64,000 bases of DNA from positions 1-64,000 of the forward strand of contig JACCGJ010020364.1 of NCBI GenBank assembly GCA_013407085.1, in the 5' to 3' direction. The DNA comes from Atriophallophorus winterbourni (Eukaryota; Platyhelminthes; Trematoda; Plagiorchiida; Microphallidae). The position numbers were made by a program, and so were the translations under genes. The notes below the pieces were generated by a model. The model did no database searches and was not told where the DNA came from. It worked only from the letters and a program-made list of their open reading frames with translations. Shown in pieces: positions 11,502 to 20,911 of this stretch. The stretch's first letter is position 1, and each line of letters opens with the position of its first letter.

Positions 11502-12170
11502 TCACAGAGATTCAAGTGAGTTAGCCTCGGAGATCGGCCAATCTGCGTGTCTGGAAATCGAATGGAAGGATGCCATCGAATTCGAGGAATCAGAGACGGT
11601 GCAATACGAAAGTGGCGGCGAAGAGGTCAACGAGTCGATTTGCGAAGAGTCGTAGTCATCAGACACCTGATCCTCAGCCAAAGCGGTTTCGATACCATGA
11701 AGCTTGGCGAACGTGGACAACTGGCCGTTATAGACCGAAATGGATTTGAGCTTTGAATTCAATACATTCGCTTCCACCTCCATCAATGATCCAAGCGCTG
11801 TGGCAGCTTCGGAACCGCATGCCCCCAGCTGGAGAAGTTGTGACACGTTTGTGTTACGCGGTAGAAACAAGGCCAAGTTCCCGCGTACCAACGTGTTCGC
11901 GAGACGTACCGCCGACCAGAAATCGTGCGAGGGCTCGGGGCCGAAGCGAATGGAATTCAAGTCGAATGTCGCTTGGTTCAAATAATCCGGGCCACCCCAC
12001 GGAGGGGACATGAACAGGGCAGCGTACGGGGTGGGCCCATGCGACACAGCCTCCCGAGCCCATTGAAAAAAATCACGGCCAACAAATATCAATGTGTTCC
12101 GAGACGTTGTAAATGCTAGCATTATGCGCGGACATGGCCAAACGCGTGGGGTCCACTTCGATCGCGATGA
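11502..12170 (-). CDS. TGS1: TGS1-like trimethylguanosine synthase, last exon (one-base insertion)
   Basis: TGS1 converts the m7G cap of snRNAs and snoRNAs to m2,2,7G using S-adenosylmethionine. This exon starts after an AG acceptor (12,172-12,171) with V-IAIEVDP, the acidic strand that binds the cofactor. It then holds the catalytic motif SPPWGGPDY with TFDL after it, LFLPRNTNV, and EVEANVLNSKLKSISVYNGQL, all in family order. A Ser-rich tail of about 60 residues precedes the stop at 11,502. The frame up to about 12,088 (NVSEHID) and the frame from about 12,086 (FVGRDFF) differ by one base; dropping A at 12,087 joins them. This is either an inactivating mutation or a sequence error. The identification is firm; function in this copy is not. 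Confidence 0.9.
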   Translation of the reverse strand, partial: SSRSKWTPRVWPCPRIMLAFTTSRNTLIFVGRDFFQWAREAVSHGPTPYAALFMSPPWGGPDYLNQATFDLNSIRFGPEPSHDFWSAVRLANTLVRGNLALFLPRNTNVSQLLQLGACGSEAATALGSLMEVEANVLNSKLKSISVYNGQLSTFAKLHGIETALAEDQVSDDYDSSQIDSLTSSPPLSYCTVSDSSNSMASFHSISRHADWPISEANSLESL

Positions 12171-12245
12171 CTATGTCGGGAAAAAGGGTCAAAGGGTCAA
12201 TCACGTGGAAACATTGAGTGGATCAAAACAAAGCGGAAAATTGAT

Positions 12246-12276
12246 GAACAGTTTCTGGCTGCTTGTAGTCATCAGG
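12246..12276 (-). other. Hammerhead-like core motif, degraded
   Basis: The minus strand reads CCTGATGACTACAAGCAGCC followed by AGAAACTGTTC. The CTGATGA, GAAAC and UUC elements keep the spacing of the copies at 10.8 and 20.0 kb, but stem II is not conserved. It lies about 25 bp past the 3' end of the minus-strand S1 copy, in the TGS1-like intron. Confidence 0.3.
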
Positions 12277-12299
12277 TGGAGACAGAAAGATGGTATGCT

Positions 12300-12512
12300 A
12301 TGATATGAGAGCACAAGCCTGATCCAGGCAAAGTGCCACACAGTCAGAGACTGCACGTGGGCGAAGATACTGTCAGGTTGCCCAGGCCTAGACAGATATG
12401 AGAAAAAAGAACAGGAAATGGTAGTGAGACTCCAGTCTATTTCATCATGCAGCACCTCTGGCCAATCAATTTATCATGGTGATCGCCGCACAGCACTGTT
12501 GCACATCCGTGA
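12300..12512 (-). repeat. SINE-like repeat S1, minus strand, in the TGS1-like intron
   Basis: Reverse complement of the S1 unit with all blocks: GCACAAGCCTGATCCAGGCA at 12,309, GAGACTGCACGTGGGC at 12,347, CCAGGCCTAGACAGATAT at 12,381, and a head GCACATCCGTGAG at 12,504. Inserted in the 2.8-kb intron between the last two exons. Confidence 0.8.
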
Positions 12513-12671
12513 GAGAAAGATAAGGTTCAGTGAGCCTTGAAAAAGTGAATAAATGGTAAACAAATTTATACTTGAACGCCACTGTTAAACAGAGTTCCTA
12601 CGAAGAATCATGCGCTCAAGAGGCTTATGAACGATCAATGTGGCTTTAAAGTATAACATTGTTTACCGCTC

Positions 12672-12776
12672 CTTCACCGTCTGTCTAGACCTGCGCAACC
12701 TAATAGTATCTTAGCCCACGTGCAGTCTCTGACTGTGCGGCACTTTGCCTGGATCAGGGTTGTGCTTTCATACCAT
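12672..12776 (+). repeat. SINE-like repeat S1, 5'-truncated copy
   Basis: Begins directly at CTGTCTAGACCTGCGCAACC and runs to CTTTCATACCATACC, so only the 3' half of the unit is present. The copy at 23,990 starts at the same internal point. Confidence 0.75.
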
Positions 12777-12817
12777 ACCGTTTCAAGGAACATTGAATCT
12801 AATCGTACCGTCCCCAT

Positions 12818-12842
12818 CTGATGACGGCACATATAAATGCCA
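12818..12842 (+). other. Hammerhead-like CTGATGA motif, degraded
   Basis: CTGATGACGGCACATATAAA followed by TGCC; GGCA and TGCC can form a 4-bp stem II, but GAAA is replaced. It is preceded by ATCGTACCGTCCCC, the block that also precedes the copy at 20,012. About 40 bp past the 3' end of a truncated S1 copy. Confidence 0.25.
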
Positions 12843-13059
12843 TAATGGACAGCATTGCATCGGTAGCTACCGTATAACCATGACACAATAATAATTTTTT
12901 TATAAGCGGGGAAGTGTGAGCCTAAAAAGCCATTGAAGATGTAGAAAATTAGCCACAGACACATTGAGATGAGACACATTCAAGCAAGTGTTGTGAACAG
13001 GTACAGAGACACGAGCATGACAGCTTCCATGCGGCGTTCACTGTCACACATCTTGACAA

Positions 13060-13700
13060 GGTTTCCTTACCACTGCATTTGACAACAACACTGCAAGAAG
13101 ATGTCTACATCAAGACTGCCACTGAACATATTTTCAAGCCATATCACTGTGAATATGATCTCTTGGACCCTATGGGTCGTCCCCATTGCAGCTAGTTTAA
13201 CGGTCAAGGCATTCATCTGCTTGAGCCAAGTCGCAGTCTGGCCATTCCGAGTTAGGAGCGGCAATGATTTGTCATTCGAAATATGTGGCCTAAGCAGGGA
13301 AGTCTATGCTTTTTAGGTTCTACCCTTCCACATATCTTTTTAGAATTTTTTACTTCGTCATGGTTGTATGTCAGTTAAGCGCATGGTACTTGTTACCAGC
13401 ATAAGGCTGTCTATAATGATGACTCTGTTACCGGAAAGTCTATTACGGAAACTTGCATCACATATCTGTTGGTGCCAAGCAAATCCAGTAACACTTGAAA
13501 CGTCTTATTACTTGTTTTCCGGTTTCCATGTTTCATATCTGTACAGCAGAACTGCGCGATCTGTTGCCTAATAGACTCAGTAAATATATATCTAGAGTGG
13601 ATTGCCTATAAGCGTTGCGATGTACAAGGGTTTGTCGTATCACCCCCATCTATCAGGACGAAATCCATCTTGCTTTTTAAGAATCTGAAATTCCCTATGC
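13060..13700 (-). mobile_element. Degraded RTE/SR2-like non-LTR 3' part
   Basis: Minus-strand frames give, in order, LLYRYETW (about 13,550), a LGHIFRMTNH block (about 13,280), GQTATWLKQMNALT (about 13,235), GPRDHIHSDMA in an alternate frame, and a trailing SGSLDV segment. This order matches the C-terminal tail of RTE/SR2-type elements (GGQ-TW-x-MK-LT, then GWGPRD), as I recall that family. It differs from the RTE-type family at 9 and 36 kb. Many stops; the 3' end lies near 13,060. Confidence 0.6.
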
Positions 13701-14159
13701 CTTGTACGGTGACAGAGATATAAGCAGCTAATTAATTACAGGCGAAAGGCCCATTTTCATGTACTTATAACACAAAGTACGTATGACTGAAGATACTTCC
13801 GACACTGGGGAGTAGATTCTGTTTCCCGTAACTGATGTGAAAGATCCACTAGTGTGATTAGAAAGATATCAGCACCGATCTTCAACACGAGAGCAAGCAT
13901 CAAAAGTCGGTTGTGGAGTGTAAGTGCAAAGGATGCGAGTAATGCATTATATATTAGTCATTCATACGCGCTATGAGTGTTTCACGGGTAATCACGCTAT
14001 GATTCTATATCTGGACAACATGGGCGGAACGAGATATAACTTTGTAGTGTTTTTACTTCGAGAAAACATAATGAATTCAATTTCCTAAAAAACATATCAA
14101 GCACAATAGAATATTCAAATGTTCGCCGTGCACAAATATAATAAAAGTAGTATAAAACA

Positions 14160-14640
14160 TAGGCTGGCTTGCCGAAATACCTCCACGTGGTGCCAGCTGG
14201 GTGGGCTCGGTTCTCCGAGCTCAGCGAAAGGTTCGGCGGTGGTGTCTGAGGGTGTGGTGGGTTTTCGCCTGGCAAGCGTTCTCCCTATAAAAAGCCACAA
14301 AAATCCAATGATGACATCACGACGCGGCGGATGTGACTCGCCGCCCCAAAAGTCACTGCCCCTTGTCCTATCCAAGGACATTGTATGGTGCACAGGCAAA
14401 AACTGAAGTCACCAACCTATCAACGGGGTTATCGGGCTCCGAACTGGAAATTCCCAGAAAAGGGCGTATGAACCGCTTCGTCGGTCACCGGCCACCGATA
14501 GGTGCGAACCTCTCGCTCCACTGCCTTGTGGGTAAAGGCTCGGGGTGGGACCCCCTAAACGAAATCTCCCCTACTTCGGTGTAGGCAACCGTGTAGTATC
14601 ATGCCTACGTTCAACGATGCCGATGACAACGCTTTGTACC
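14160..14640 (+). other. GC-rich leader-like module followed by a short open frame
   Basis: A sharply GC-richer block inside an AT-rich intron, with TATAAAA at 14,286 and GC-rich inverted segments. An ATG at 14,601 opens a frame beginning MPTFNDADDNALYPPSRF, which fades after about 20 residues. The layout resembles the 5' leader and ORF start of a retroelement cut off soon after the start codon. I cannot assign the family. Confidence 0.35.
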
Positions 14641-15013
14641 CCCCTTCTCGCTTTGTACATCTCATTGTTTATGTTGAACGGCACTATATCTGTATCAGAT
14701 TGTGCAAATATAATAATAATATGTAGTCACATAACATCCGAACATTTCGAGACTTTGGATTCCAATGTGCCTAAAATGATCACTAGCTCATGATTTCTGA
14801 AACAGGGAATCACATAAATAAAAGTTTCAAGTTCTCATATCACAGAGTAAATGCTTGTACGTTAGAAGGAATCTAAGTAAACCGATGCTTACAATAATTA
14901 CCGACCACGCCAAGTGAAAGGATATGTGCTTATCAAACACACTGCAAGCAAGATAACATGATTCGCCACTACTGAAACAATATAAGCAAAACGAATGAAA
15001 CAGCGATACCAAC

Positions 15014-15178
15014 CATGGAAACCCATCAGTGCCAGCTGGATGGAGTTCGAACCAACCCCGGAACAAGCGTCAACGATGGTCAGACGTTGCGTCGGCGGTA
15101 TCCCACCCGTGAGAGCACGAAACATTCGATGAGCTTGATGCGCTGCAATTGCTTCCGGGGTGGCGCTGAAAAATCCGT
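15014..15178 (-). CDS. TGS1: TGS1-like, exon with SAM-binding motif I
   Basis: 165-bp exon between acceptor TCTTTTCAG (15,187-15,179) and donor GTTGGT (15,013-15,008). It encodes DGFFSATPEAIAAHQAHRMF, then motif I as IVDACSGVGSNSIQLALMGFH. Vertebrate TGS1 has a VDAFCGVGGN-type motif here, so the Asp and the Gly-x-Gly core are kept while F, C and one G are replaced. Splice phases fit on both sides: CGAG joined to ACGG gives R-D, and CATG joined to TCATC gives H-V. The left edge of the tandem duplication (15,101) falls inside this exon. Confidence 0.9.
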
Positions 15179-15306
15179 CTGAAAAGATGAAATGGATACA
15201 CCATCCAACGAATCGCGAAGGTTTAGGTTGTTTCGGGGAGTGAAGGCATCGGGGTAAGTGAGCAGGACAATCTCGGCACATGGTAAGCATGAAATGACAC
15301 GGCTAG

Positions 15307-15580
15307 TTGAGGCAAAGTGTCCAACAATTATAGAATGCACGTGGGGTAGGTCAGGCAAGGAGAGAAAAGTGAAAAATGGAAATAAAATAGGGGTGGTAGT
15401 TACACGCCAGCATGTTTTCGTGTGCAGCTTACTACCGATGGCAAATCGATTATCCGCGGTGTTACAACACAGAAGAATGTGCGATTAGACATCGGAACAT
15501 GTGCCGCTCAATGACTTGCACACCTTACGCACGGATGTGCAATCGTGAAGCATTTCTGTGCTGCGTCATGTGATTGTTTC
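15307..15580. repeat. Diverged S1-related sequence, duplicated in unit B
   Basis: 15,307-15,490 is a weak minus-strand match to S1 (GTTGAGGCAAAGTGTCCAAC, then CTTACTACCGATGGCAAATC). At 15,528 a plus-strand S1 head begins (GCACGGATGTGCAATCGTG). The same arrangement lies at about 21,041-21,310 in unit B, so it predates the duplication. Confidence 0.5.
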
Positions 15581-15779
15581 GGAACACTAGATAATGGCAT
15601 GTACGTAGCTGTACTACTTATTGGACACTGGGAGATAATAGGCTGAATAAACTCCAGTTGTCGCTTCATAAAATAATAACAAAAATACAACAATGAAATC
15701 AACGAGGATGAAACACATCAAATTATGATGAAGTGATTTCCGTTTCGATTTTCCATCAATTATATATGGATCTCCAATT

Positions 15780-16250
15780 TTATTCAAATGTTATAACTAC
15801 TGGCAAAAGGTAGTAGTATATACATGTAAAAATAAAGGACGGCAAAATTTTGTTGACAGTCGCGCGTAAAACAAGGTGAAGAGTTAGGTTAACACATGGG
15901 ATCCGCTGGGTAGGCTTATTGCGTATACGACCGTTTATATAGATTGTACTGGGTTCTTCATAGGGGTAAACAGACTCTGACGTGGTTGAAGTAGATGACG
16001 ACCTTGACGCTGAGTGTATCTGCAGTTGTGGTGATGTGTCTGTTAGAGTGCGAGCAGTCGCAGTGAAGATCCACGTACAGAGAGATGGCTTGGAATCGTG
16101 CTTAGTGGCGGTCTTGATGTAGGCACCTTCGCATTGTGTTTGCTTAATTTTGTGTGTTGTCAAATGGAGTGGCGAGGAAAGCTTGTTCCGAAGAAGCTGT
16201 CGTGTTGGTGTCCTTCTACTCGGTGAATGGATTACAGTCGAAAGGGGCAC
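15780..16250 (-). CDS. Uncharacterised open frame in a TGS1-like intron
   Basis: 156 codons rich in Ser and Thr (SRSSSTSTTSESVYPYEE). The first 103 codons remain open in unit B (21,982-21,671), which then stops earlier. Differences between copies include several amino-acid changes, so I see no sign of strong constraint. The neighbouring TGS1 exons splice directly to each other, so this is not a needed TGS1 exon. It could be a chance frame, part of a nested transcript, or a repeat remnant. Confidence 0.2.
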   Translation of the reverse strand: MPLSTVIHSPSRRTPTRQLLRNKLSSPLHLTTHKIKQTQCEGAYIKTATKHDSKPSLCTWIFTATARTLTDTSPQLQIHSASRSSSTSTTSESVYPYEEPSTIYINGRIRNKPTQRIPCVNLTLHLVLRATVNKILPSFIFTCIYYYLLPVVITFE

Positions 16251-16845
16251 ATCTGATCCCAGTTTTTTTCGTTACTACTTTTGAGATTTGTTGGGTTTAC
16301 ATGTACACATCTTCCTCCAAGAATTTAGAGTTTGATTGTTTCATGGCTGTAAGGTACTCAAACATTCAGTCCTTGCTTCCGTTGTGATTTGTCCCGGACG
16401 CTGGTAAAACAACAATCGCAACAGCAATAACACTCATTTCCAGAAATTTTAAAGATAAAAGCGCGTTTTTTTTGCGGATCAGCGGATATAAAAGGACGTG
16501 AAAAACGGATTAGTACGTCACCCTCGTACACTACAAGTACGTGATGATAAAGCATTTCCGAAGAGAGAAATGTTTTAAACCTAACTGCAACCCACCTGAT
16601 AAGTTAATTCAAGGTATTAACGGTCTGAAACGCGAACCCTTCACAGTAACCATATGTTAAAAATATCGGGAATGCATAAGAAGAACAAAGATGTTTTGTC
16701 AATATGGAAAGTCAGCTTGTGTAATAAGGTGAGAGGTTGGATTCGGTTAACATATACGTGTCGAGTTCAGTCTTGACGCACAAATGATATGGTTGGGGCA
16801 GAGAGCTCTATGTAAAACAAACTTGGGAAAATGAAAGAAACTAAC

Positions 16846-17049
16846 CTCGATCCATTTGTATGCCTTTATTGAACCGGGAGAATAACCGGAAACGTTGAGC
16901 CCAGTATTTGACAGGCAGTGGATCTGATCCGAATGCTTCCGGATCGAAATGAGAACCGCAGTCGCTCTCCGAGGGGAATGGGTCATTAGACGGAGAAGAA
17001 GAAGAAGGGGGTTCGTGTGCAAAACGGTTTTTACAAAAATAGAGAAACG
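16846..17049 (-). CDS. TGS1: TGS1-like, exon with KYWAQRFRLFSRF motif
   Basis: 204-bp exon from acceptor TTCCGTTTCAG (ending 17,050) to donor GTTAG (16,845-16,841). After a linker with a short poly-Ser run coded by TCT repeats, it encodes PVKYWAQRFRLFSRFNKGIQ and MDR, the segment that precedes the methyltransferase fold in TGS1. Phases fit both neighbours: GAAG+CGTTT and CGAG+ACGG. The Lys in FNKG is unusual, as the family normally has an acidic residue there. The unit B copy has Glu there but changes the Ser of FSRF to Phe. Confidence 0.88.
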
Positions 17050-17125
17050 CTGAAACGGAAAATCAAACGCGATGTTATAGACTAACATGATGTGGTAGAC
17101 ACTCGAAAAATTCACACCGAATTAC

Positions 17126-17196
17126 CTTCGAGATTGAAATCTACCCTGGGCCACGTTGGAGCCAAATCCAAACGCAAATAGTCAAAGTTAGACGCA
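17126..17196 (-). CDS. TGS1: TGS1-like, upstream 71-bp exon
   Basis: Bounded by acceptor CTCTCGCATTTCAG and donor GTAATTCG. Reads ASNFDYLRLDLAPTWPRVDF then NLE, and its last base completes GCG with the next exon, giving ..NLEAFLYF. The 71-bp length keeps the frame. I recognise it by splice logic and its exact conservation in unit B (22,881-22,951), not by a known motif. Exons further 5' were not found. Confidence 0.7.
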
Positions 17197-17441
17197 CTGA
17201 AATGCGAGAGAACAAAACGATGAGACAGAACATTAAACATCACGTGGGTGGCGCTTTTAAACAGTTTTCACTTGAATCAGAATGTATAAAAGCACAAGTC
17301 TCATCCAGGTAAAGTGCAACACAGTCATATATGGCAGGTAAGACATTGTGTAGCCATCTTTCTTTAGCACGAAGCTCTGCACAAATTGGAGAGGGTCGGG
17401 TTACTTTTTTAACTATTTTGGTAATCGGGCTGAGCACCTTA

Positions 17442-18137
17442 TCTGAAATGCGCAGACGAATCTGGAGCGTTCGATCGAGAGCCGAGTGTCATATCGGCTG
17501 CGCCATTGTATTTTAACGGTACTCACTAATTTATTTTTGTGCGACTAACTCCTCCTGGAGGATGAGTCGGCTTCAATGAAGGTTCTTGGGGATTTGGGTA
17601 CAAAGCCGCGTCCCCAGCACCACTCGGCGTTTGTTCGAGTCAGCTTCTTTAGCCTTTGCACAACCAAGTGCGACCTGCAAGGCAGCAGGGAGTTGCCAGA
17701 ATGAGGTGGTCTACCAGACTCTGTTCCAGGTGTTTCCTGAGAGTTTTCTCCCGAAGCCTTTCCCGCGATCGGGCATCCCGCAAGGCAGCGGAGGTTTAAA
17801 ATGCCCTCCCAGACTAACGAGCTCCATCAGCCCGAAGCAAACTGGTTTTCAGACGCCAGTCACTCGCCCTCGCCCGTTCTCCTGTTGGTAGAAGCACTTC
17901 CGCCGGGCTCGGGGAGCCACTCGTGTAGGCCAGAAGCTGGACTTGGTTGTCAGAGGCTATTTGAGACGCGCGCCATATATGAGCATTTTATAAACAGTGG
18001 AAGCTTATCCCCATTGCCACCCCAGGCTATGACTTTACCCGCGGGTATGATGGTAATCTGAAATGCGCAGACGAATCTGGACCTTTCGATCGAGATCCGA
18101 GCGTCATATTGGCTGTGCCATTGTATTTTAACGGTAC
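17442..18137. repeat. Module F flanked by 81-bp direct repeats
   Basis: Direct repeats at 17,442-17,522 and 18,057-18,137 are both 81 bp with 6 mismatches. Each starts TCTGAAATGCGCAGACGAA and ends TTTTAACGGTAC. They enclose about 534 bp of GC-richer DNA without a real gene. This could be a miniature LTR-like element or a local duplication. No termini of TG..CA type are seen on the 81-bp repeats. Confidence 0.6.
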
Positions 18138-18278
18138 ACTGGTATAAAACCAGTGAACAAACAACGGAATGTCGACAGTGCTAAAAAGACACACTGTATC
18201 CTGCTAAGTTTACCACGTTCTCAATAAAAACGTAGCCGGTCCGCAAGAAGAAACAGTGGAAATGGTATACCGAAATAG

Positions 18279-18680
18279 TGTTGGGTAAGCCATGTTGTAG
18301 CTGGACAACAAACGCCCATTTTCTTGCTATGTACCGGATTAGAGAGACAGTTGTGCAAGGTGATCAAGTAGATGATACGAGAGGCTAATCCCACTGAGAT
18401 ATAAAACAGAACAACACAGGATGTTTATGAAACGACCAGGCTGAGACTCAGGATACAGGTTCGCAGGTCTTATAGCTGGACAGAGCCAGTGTTTATATAG
18501 AGGACAAAAAGGGGCGTGCGAAGTAAGCGGTAAAGTAGTCTGTGCAGAGTACGACAACGCATATTCGGATAAGGGCGTTGACACGTAAGGATACAACATG
18601 TCACAACATGCATCCGCACTGTTCGGATAAGGACATTACCTAGGTCGCATGTGTCTTGGGTGAGGTCGCCTCACCCAACA
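18279..18680 (-). mobile_element. Solo or partial LTR of an LTR retrotransposon
   Basis: 402 bp with inverted ends: TGTTGGGT at 18,279 and ACCCAACA at 18,680. On the minus strand a TATATAAA box lies about 200 bp in. The 5-bp flanks (AATAG and TTTCT) are not a target-site duplication, so the copy is rearranged or lost its partner. The region is absent from unit B, where the junction falls inside the right 81-bp repeat, so deletion in B fits better than insertion in A. Family not assigned. Confidence 0.6.
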
Positions 18681-18933
18681 TTTCTTCACTGCATTCAAAA
18701 CGTCTGACTCGCTCATGAGAACGAATTTCAATCGGTCTCACTATGCACTATCCCAGGAACTAATCTGGATCTTCACACGGTCACCTTGTTATTGTCGTTT
18801 GAATACAAACCATGTCCAAACACTTTTCCGCTCAACGTTCCATTCCGGACTTGTTCTGTTTTCCTGACTGTATTGGGTTAAGAACAACGCAACGATTGAT
18901 AGAATTGAACGACTGTCCCTGCTACATCATAAC

Positions 18934-19160
18934 ACGGATGTGCAATCGTGCATCATTTCTGCGTTGTGTGGCTAACATCGTGCTAAATTGATTGGCCAAC
19001 GGTAGTGATCTGCACGTTGAACCACGCTGTAGTCTCACTACAATTTCTATTTTCCCCCTTTGTCTAGGCCTGAGCAACCTGACGGTATCTCAGCCCACGT
19101 GCAGTCTCTGAATGCACGACACTTTTCCTGGATCATGCTTGTGCTTTCATACCATATATA
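18934..19160 (+). repeat. SINE-like repeat S1 in unit A
   Basis: Full-length copy from ACGGATGTGCAATCGTG to CTTTCATACCATATATATCA. The 3' end runs into AT-type simple sequence. It is shared with unit B (24,211-24,440) at the same place, so it predates the duplication. Confidence 0.8.
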
Positions 19161-20011
19161 TCATATATCATAACAAATATTATAGGATTGCACCAGAAAC
19201 AAGACTAATTGAGGGTAGTATTAAATTGAATACACAAACGTCACACAGCCATAAGACACAATTTGAAATAATTGGGGAACGTTTAGTATAAAGAGCTACG
19301 GAATTAGTAAAAAGCACACACGGACTAGAACGTGATGCGTTTACATCGAATGAATGATACATTCAAGCTATATTTAACGAATAATATGATACCTTCTTTC
19401 AGGTTTTCACCGATATACATCAGTACAATTTATCTTTTAAATTGCTTACAGAACAAAATTATGAACTAAAACGAATACGAATAAATGAATAAACATGGTG
19501 TATAATAAGAAAAGTGTTGAAAGATTAATTTGAGCACGGTCGATTTAAAGGGCGCACTAAATCTCTGACTATGCCGTCATAAGGAAGTCGATTCAAGCAT
19601 TGCCTGAGAGGTGGAGACAGGCCACCCCGACTAAAGACTATTTAGATATCAAGGCCTACACCTGATTGAGCAAAGTTATAGTATGGTCGGCGTAACGATA
19701 ACGTCATTCCGAGTTAGGAGGGACAAACACGGAATATGGAAATCGATGCTCACCAAGTTGTAAAAGATAACACAACCAGCCACGTATGTGCACTCTAACG
19801 TCGCTTGCGAAAGTCTATTTGGATCGCTGAATCTCATATCCGATGATGCCAGTCAACTCCAGCAAGGGTGCCGTTGTCGAAGACTTTCAGACGACGTTAT
19901 TCATCTGTATCAGAGCCCAAGTCTTATTCGCACAACACTACCCGTAAACTTGAGCTTCAGCGACGTGCAAACTGTTGCAAAGGTATGCGGATTCTGATCG
20001 TACCGTCCATA

Positions 20012-20042
20012 CTTGATGGGCGCAAACAGCAGGAAACTGGTC
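20012..20042 (+). ncRNA. Candidate hammerhead-like ribozyme core
   Basis: CTTGATGGGCGCAAACAGCA then GGAAACTGGTC. This has the order of a hammerhead core: CUGAUGA-like, a short hairpin (GC-aaaca-GC), GAAA, and a minimal stem III ending in GUC. The downstream UUGGGG could pair with a CCCCA-type upstream arm as kept at 12.81 kb. Two core bases deviate (U for C3, G for A9), so this copy is probably inactive. Confidence 0.3.
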
Positions 20043-20833
20043 TTGGGGTGTGTGCGAGGGACATACCACAGTTCCATTTTAAACGCAACCCTTTTATCGC
20101 AATGTTCGACCGCGCTAGCAGGAACCAGATTGGTCAAACTAATGACAACATGATGATGCTACAAAAATCCAGAGGTTGAATAATTTCCCATTGCTTTCAA
20201 CCATTTGTCAAGCAGTTTTAGCGTCTACGTTGAACCATTGAGGGAGAACAATTAACAGCAAGGTTTGCGTGAGGTGGTAATAGAAAAAAACACTCAATTA
20301 TTTGAGCGTATCCGGGAGAAAATTGTAAAACGATGCATCATTACGCTGAAGAACGAAATTCAATGATGATAAACGTACACAGACTGCACGAAACTACACG
20401 AGAGCTCAATTGTATTGCAAAACTGTTTGATCACCGCACGATTATATCCGTCCCGATCCAAACAACTGCTCCAAGACTTCAGATTCAATTCATGGCTTTT
20501 TGGAGCTGAATAAAGAAACGCGGGACAGTTTAAGAAACCAAAAGTCGACTAGATAAACGAGACGAAGCAAATTGAAGGCATCAGATTAAAATAGCAGTGG
20601 ACCAGCACCGAAACCACATGGGGGAGCTCTCGGACACTTAGAAACCATGTTACTAAACTTAGTACTTAAGACAAAGTACAGTATCAAGCTGATATAATGT
20701 CTAAAAGGGCAGCTAAGCACTCGGTATTTGGTACGAGTGTAATGCTGTCAATGTTGATGATAATGAATATAATGGGGATAGCCAAGGCAACGAATGTAGA
20801 TGTACTTTCTAAAACTGGTGGCACAAACTATCT

Positions 20834-20911
20834 TCCCACCCGTCAGAGCAAGGAACATTCGATGAGCTTGATGCGCTGCAATTGCTTCCGGGGTGGCGCT
20901 GAAAAATCCGT
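20834..20911 (-). pseudogene. TGS1: TGS1-like truncated exon at the duplication junction
   Basis: Copy of the DGFFSATPE exon with its acceptor intact, cut after MFLALTGG at the junction with unit A. Motif I and the donor site are missing, so unit B cannot encode the methyltransferase fold. Confidence 0.88.

Larger units (their letters stand above)
15101..20833. repeat. Tandem duplication, unit A
   Basis: Starts at TCCCACCCGT inside a TGS1-like exon and ends at AACTATCTT, where unit B begins. By eye the alignable parts are nearly identical; the 71-bp exon is identical. Unit A has about 607 bp (18,098-18,706) and about 520 bp (19,655-20,172) that are absent from B. Confidence 0.9.

Noticed and set aside
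11740..12013. Plus-strand open frames over the TGS1-like exon
   Set aside because: They are shadows of the minus-strand exon, which carries the SPPWGGPDY motif and fits splice borders.
15258..15488. Plus-strand frame in the S1-related sequence of unit A
   Set aside because: It runs through repeat DNA, has no motif, and overlaps the minus-strand exon flank.
17586..18061. Protein-coding gene in module F
   Set aside because: Two overlapping frames are open only because the block is GC-rich. No start context, splice logic or motif is seen, and the third copy at 51.8 kb does not keep the frame.
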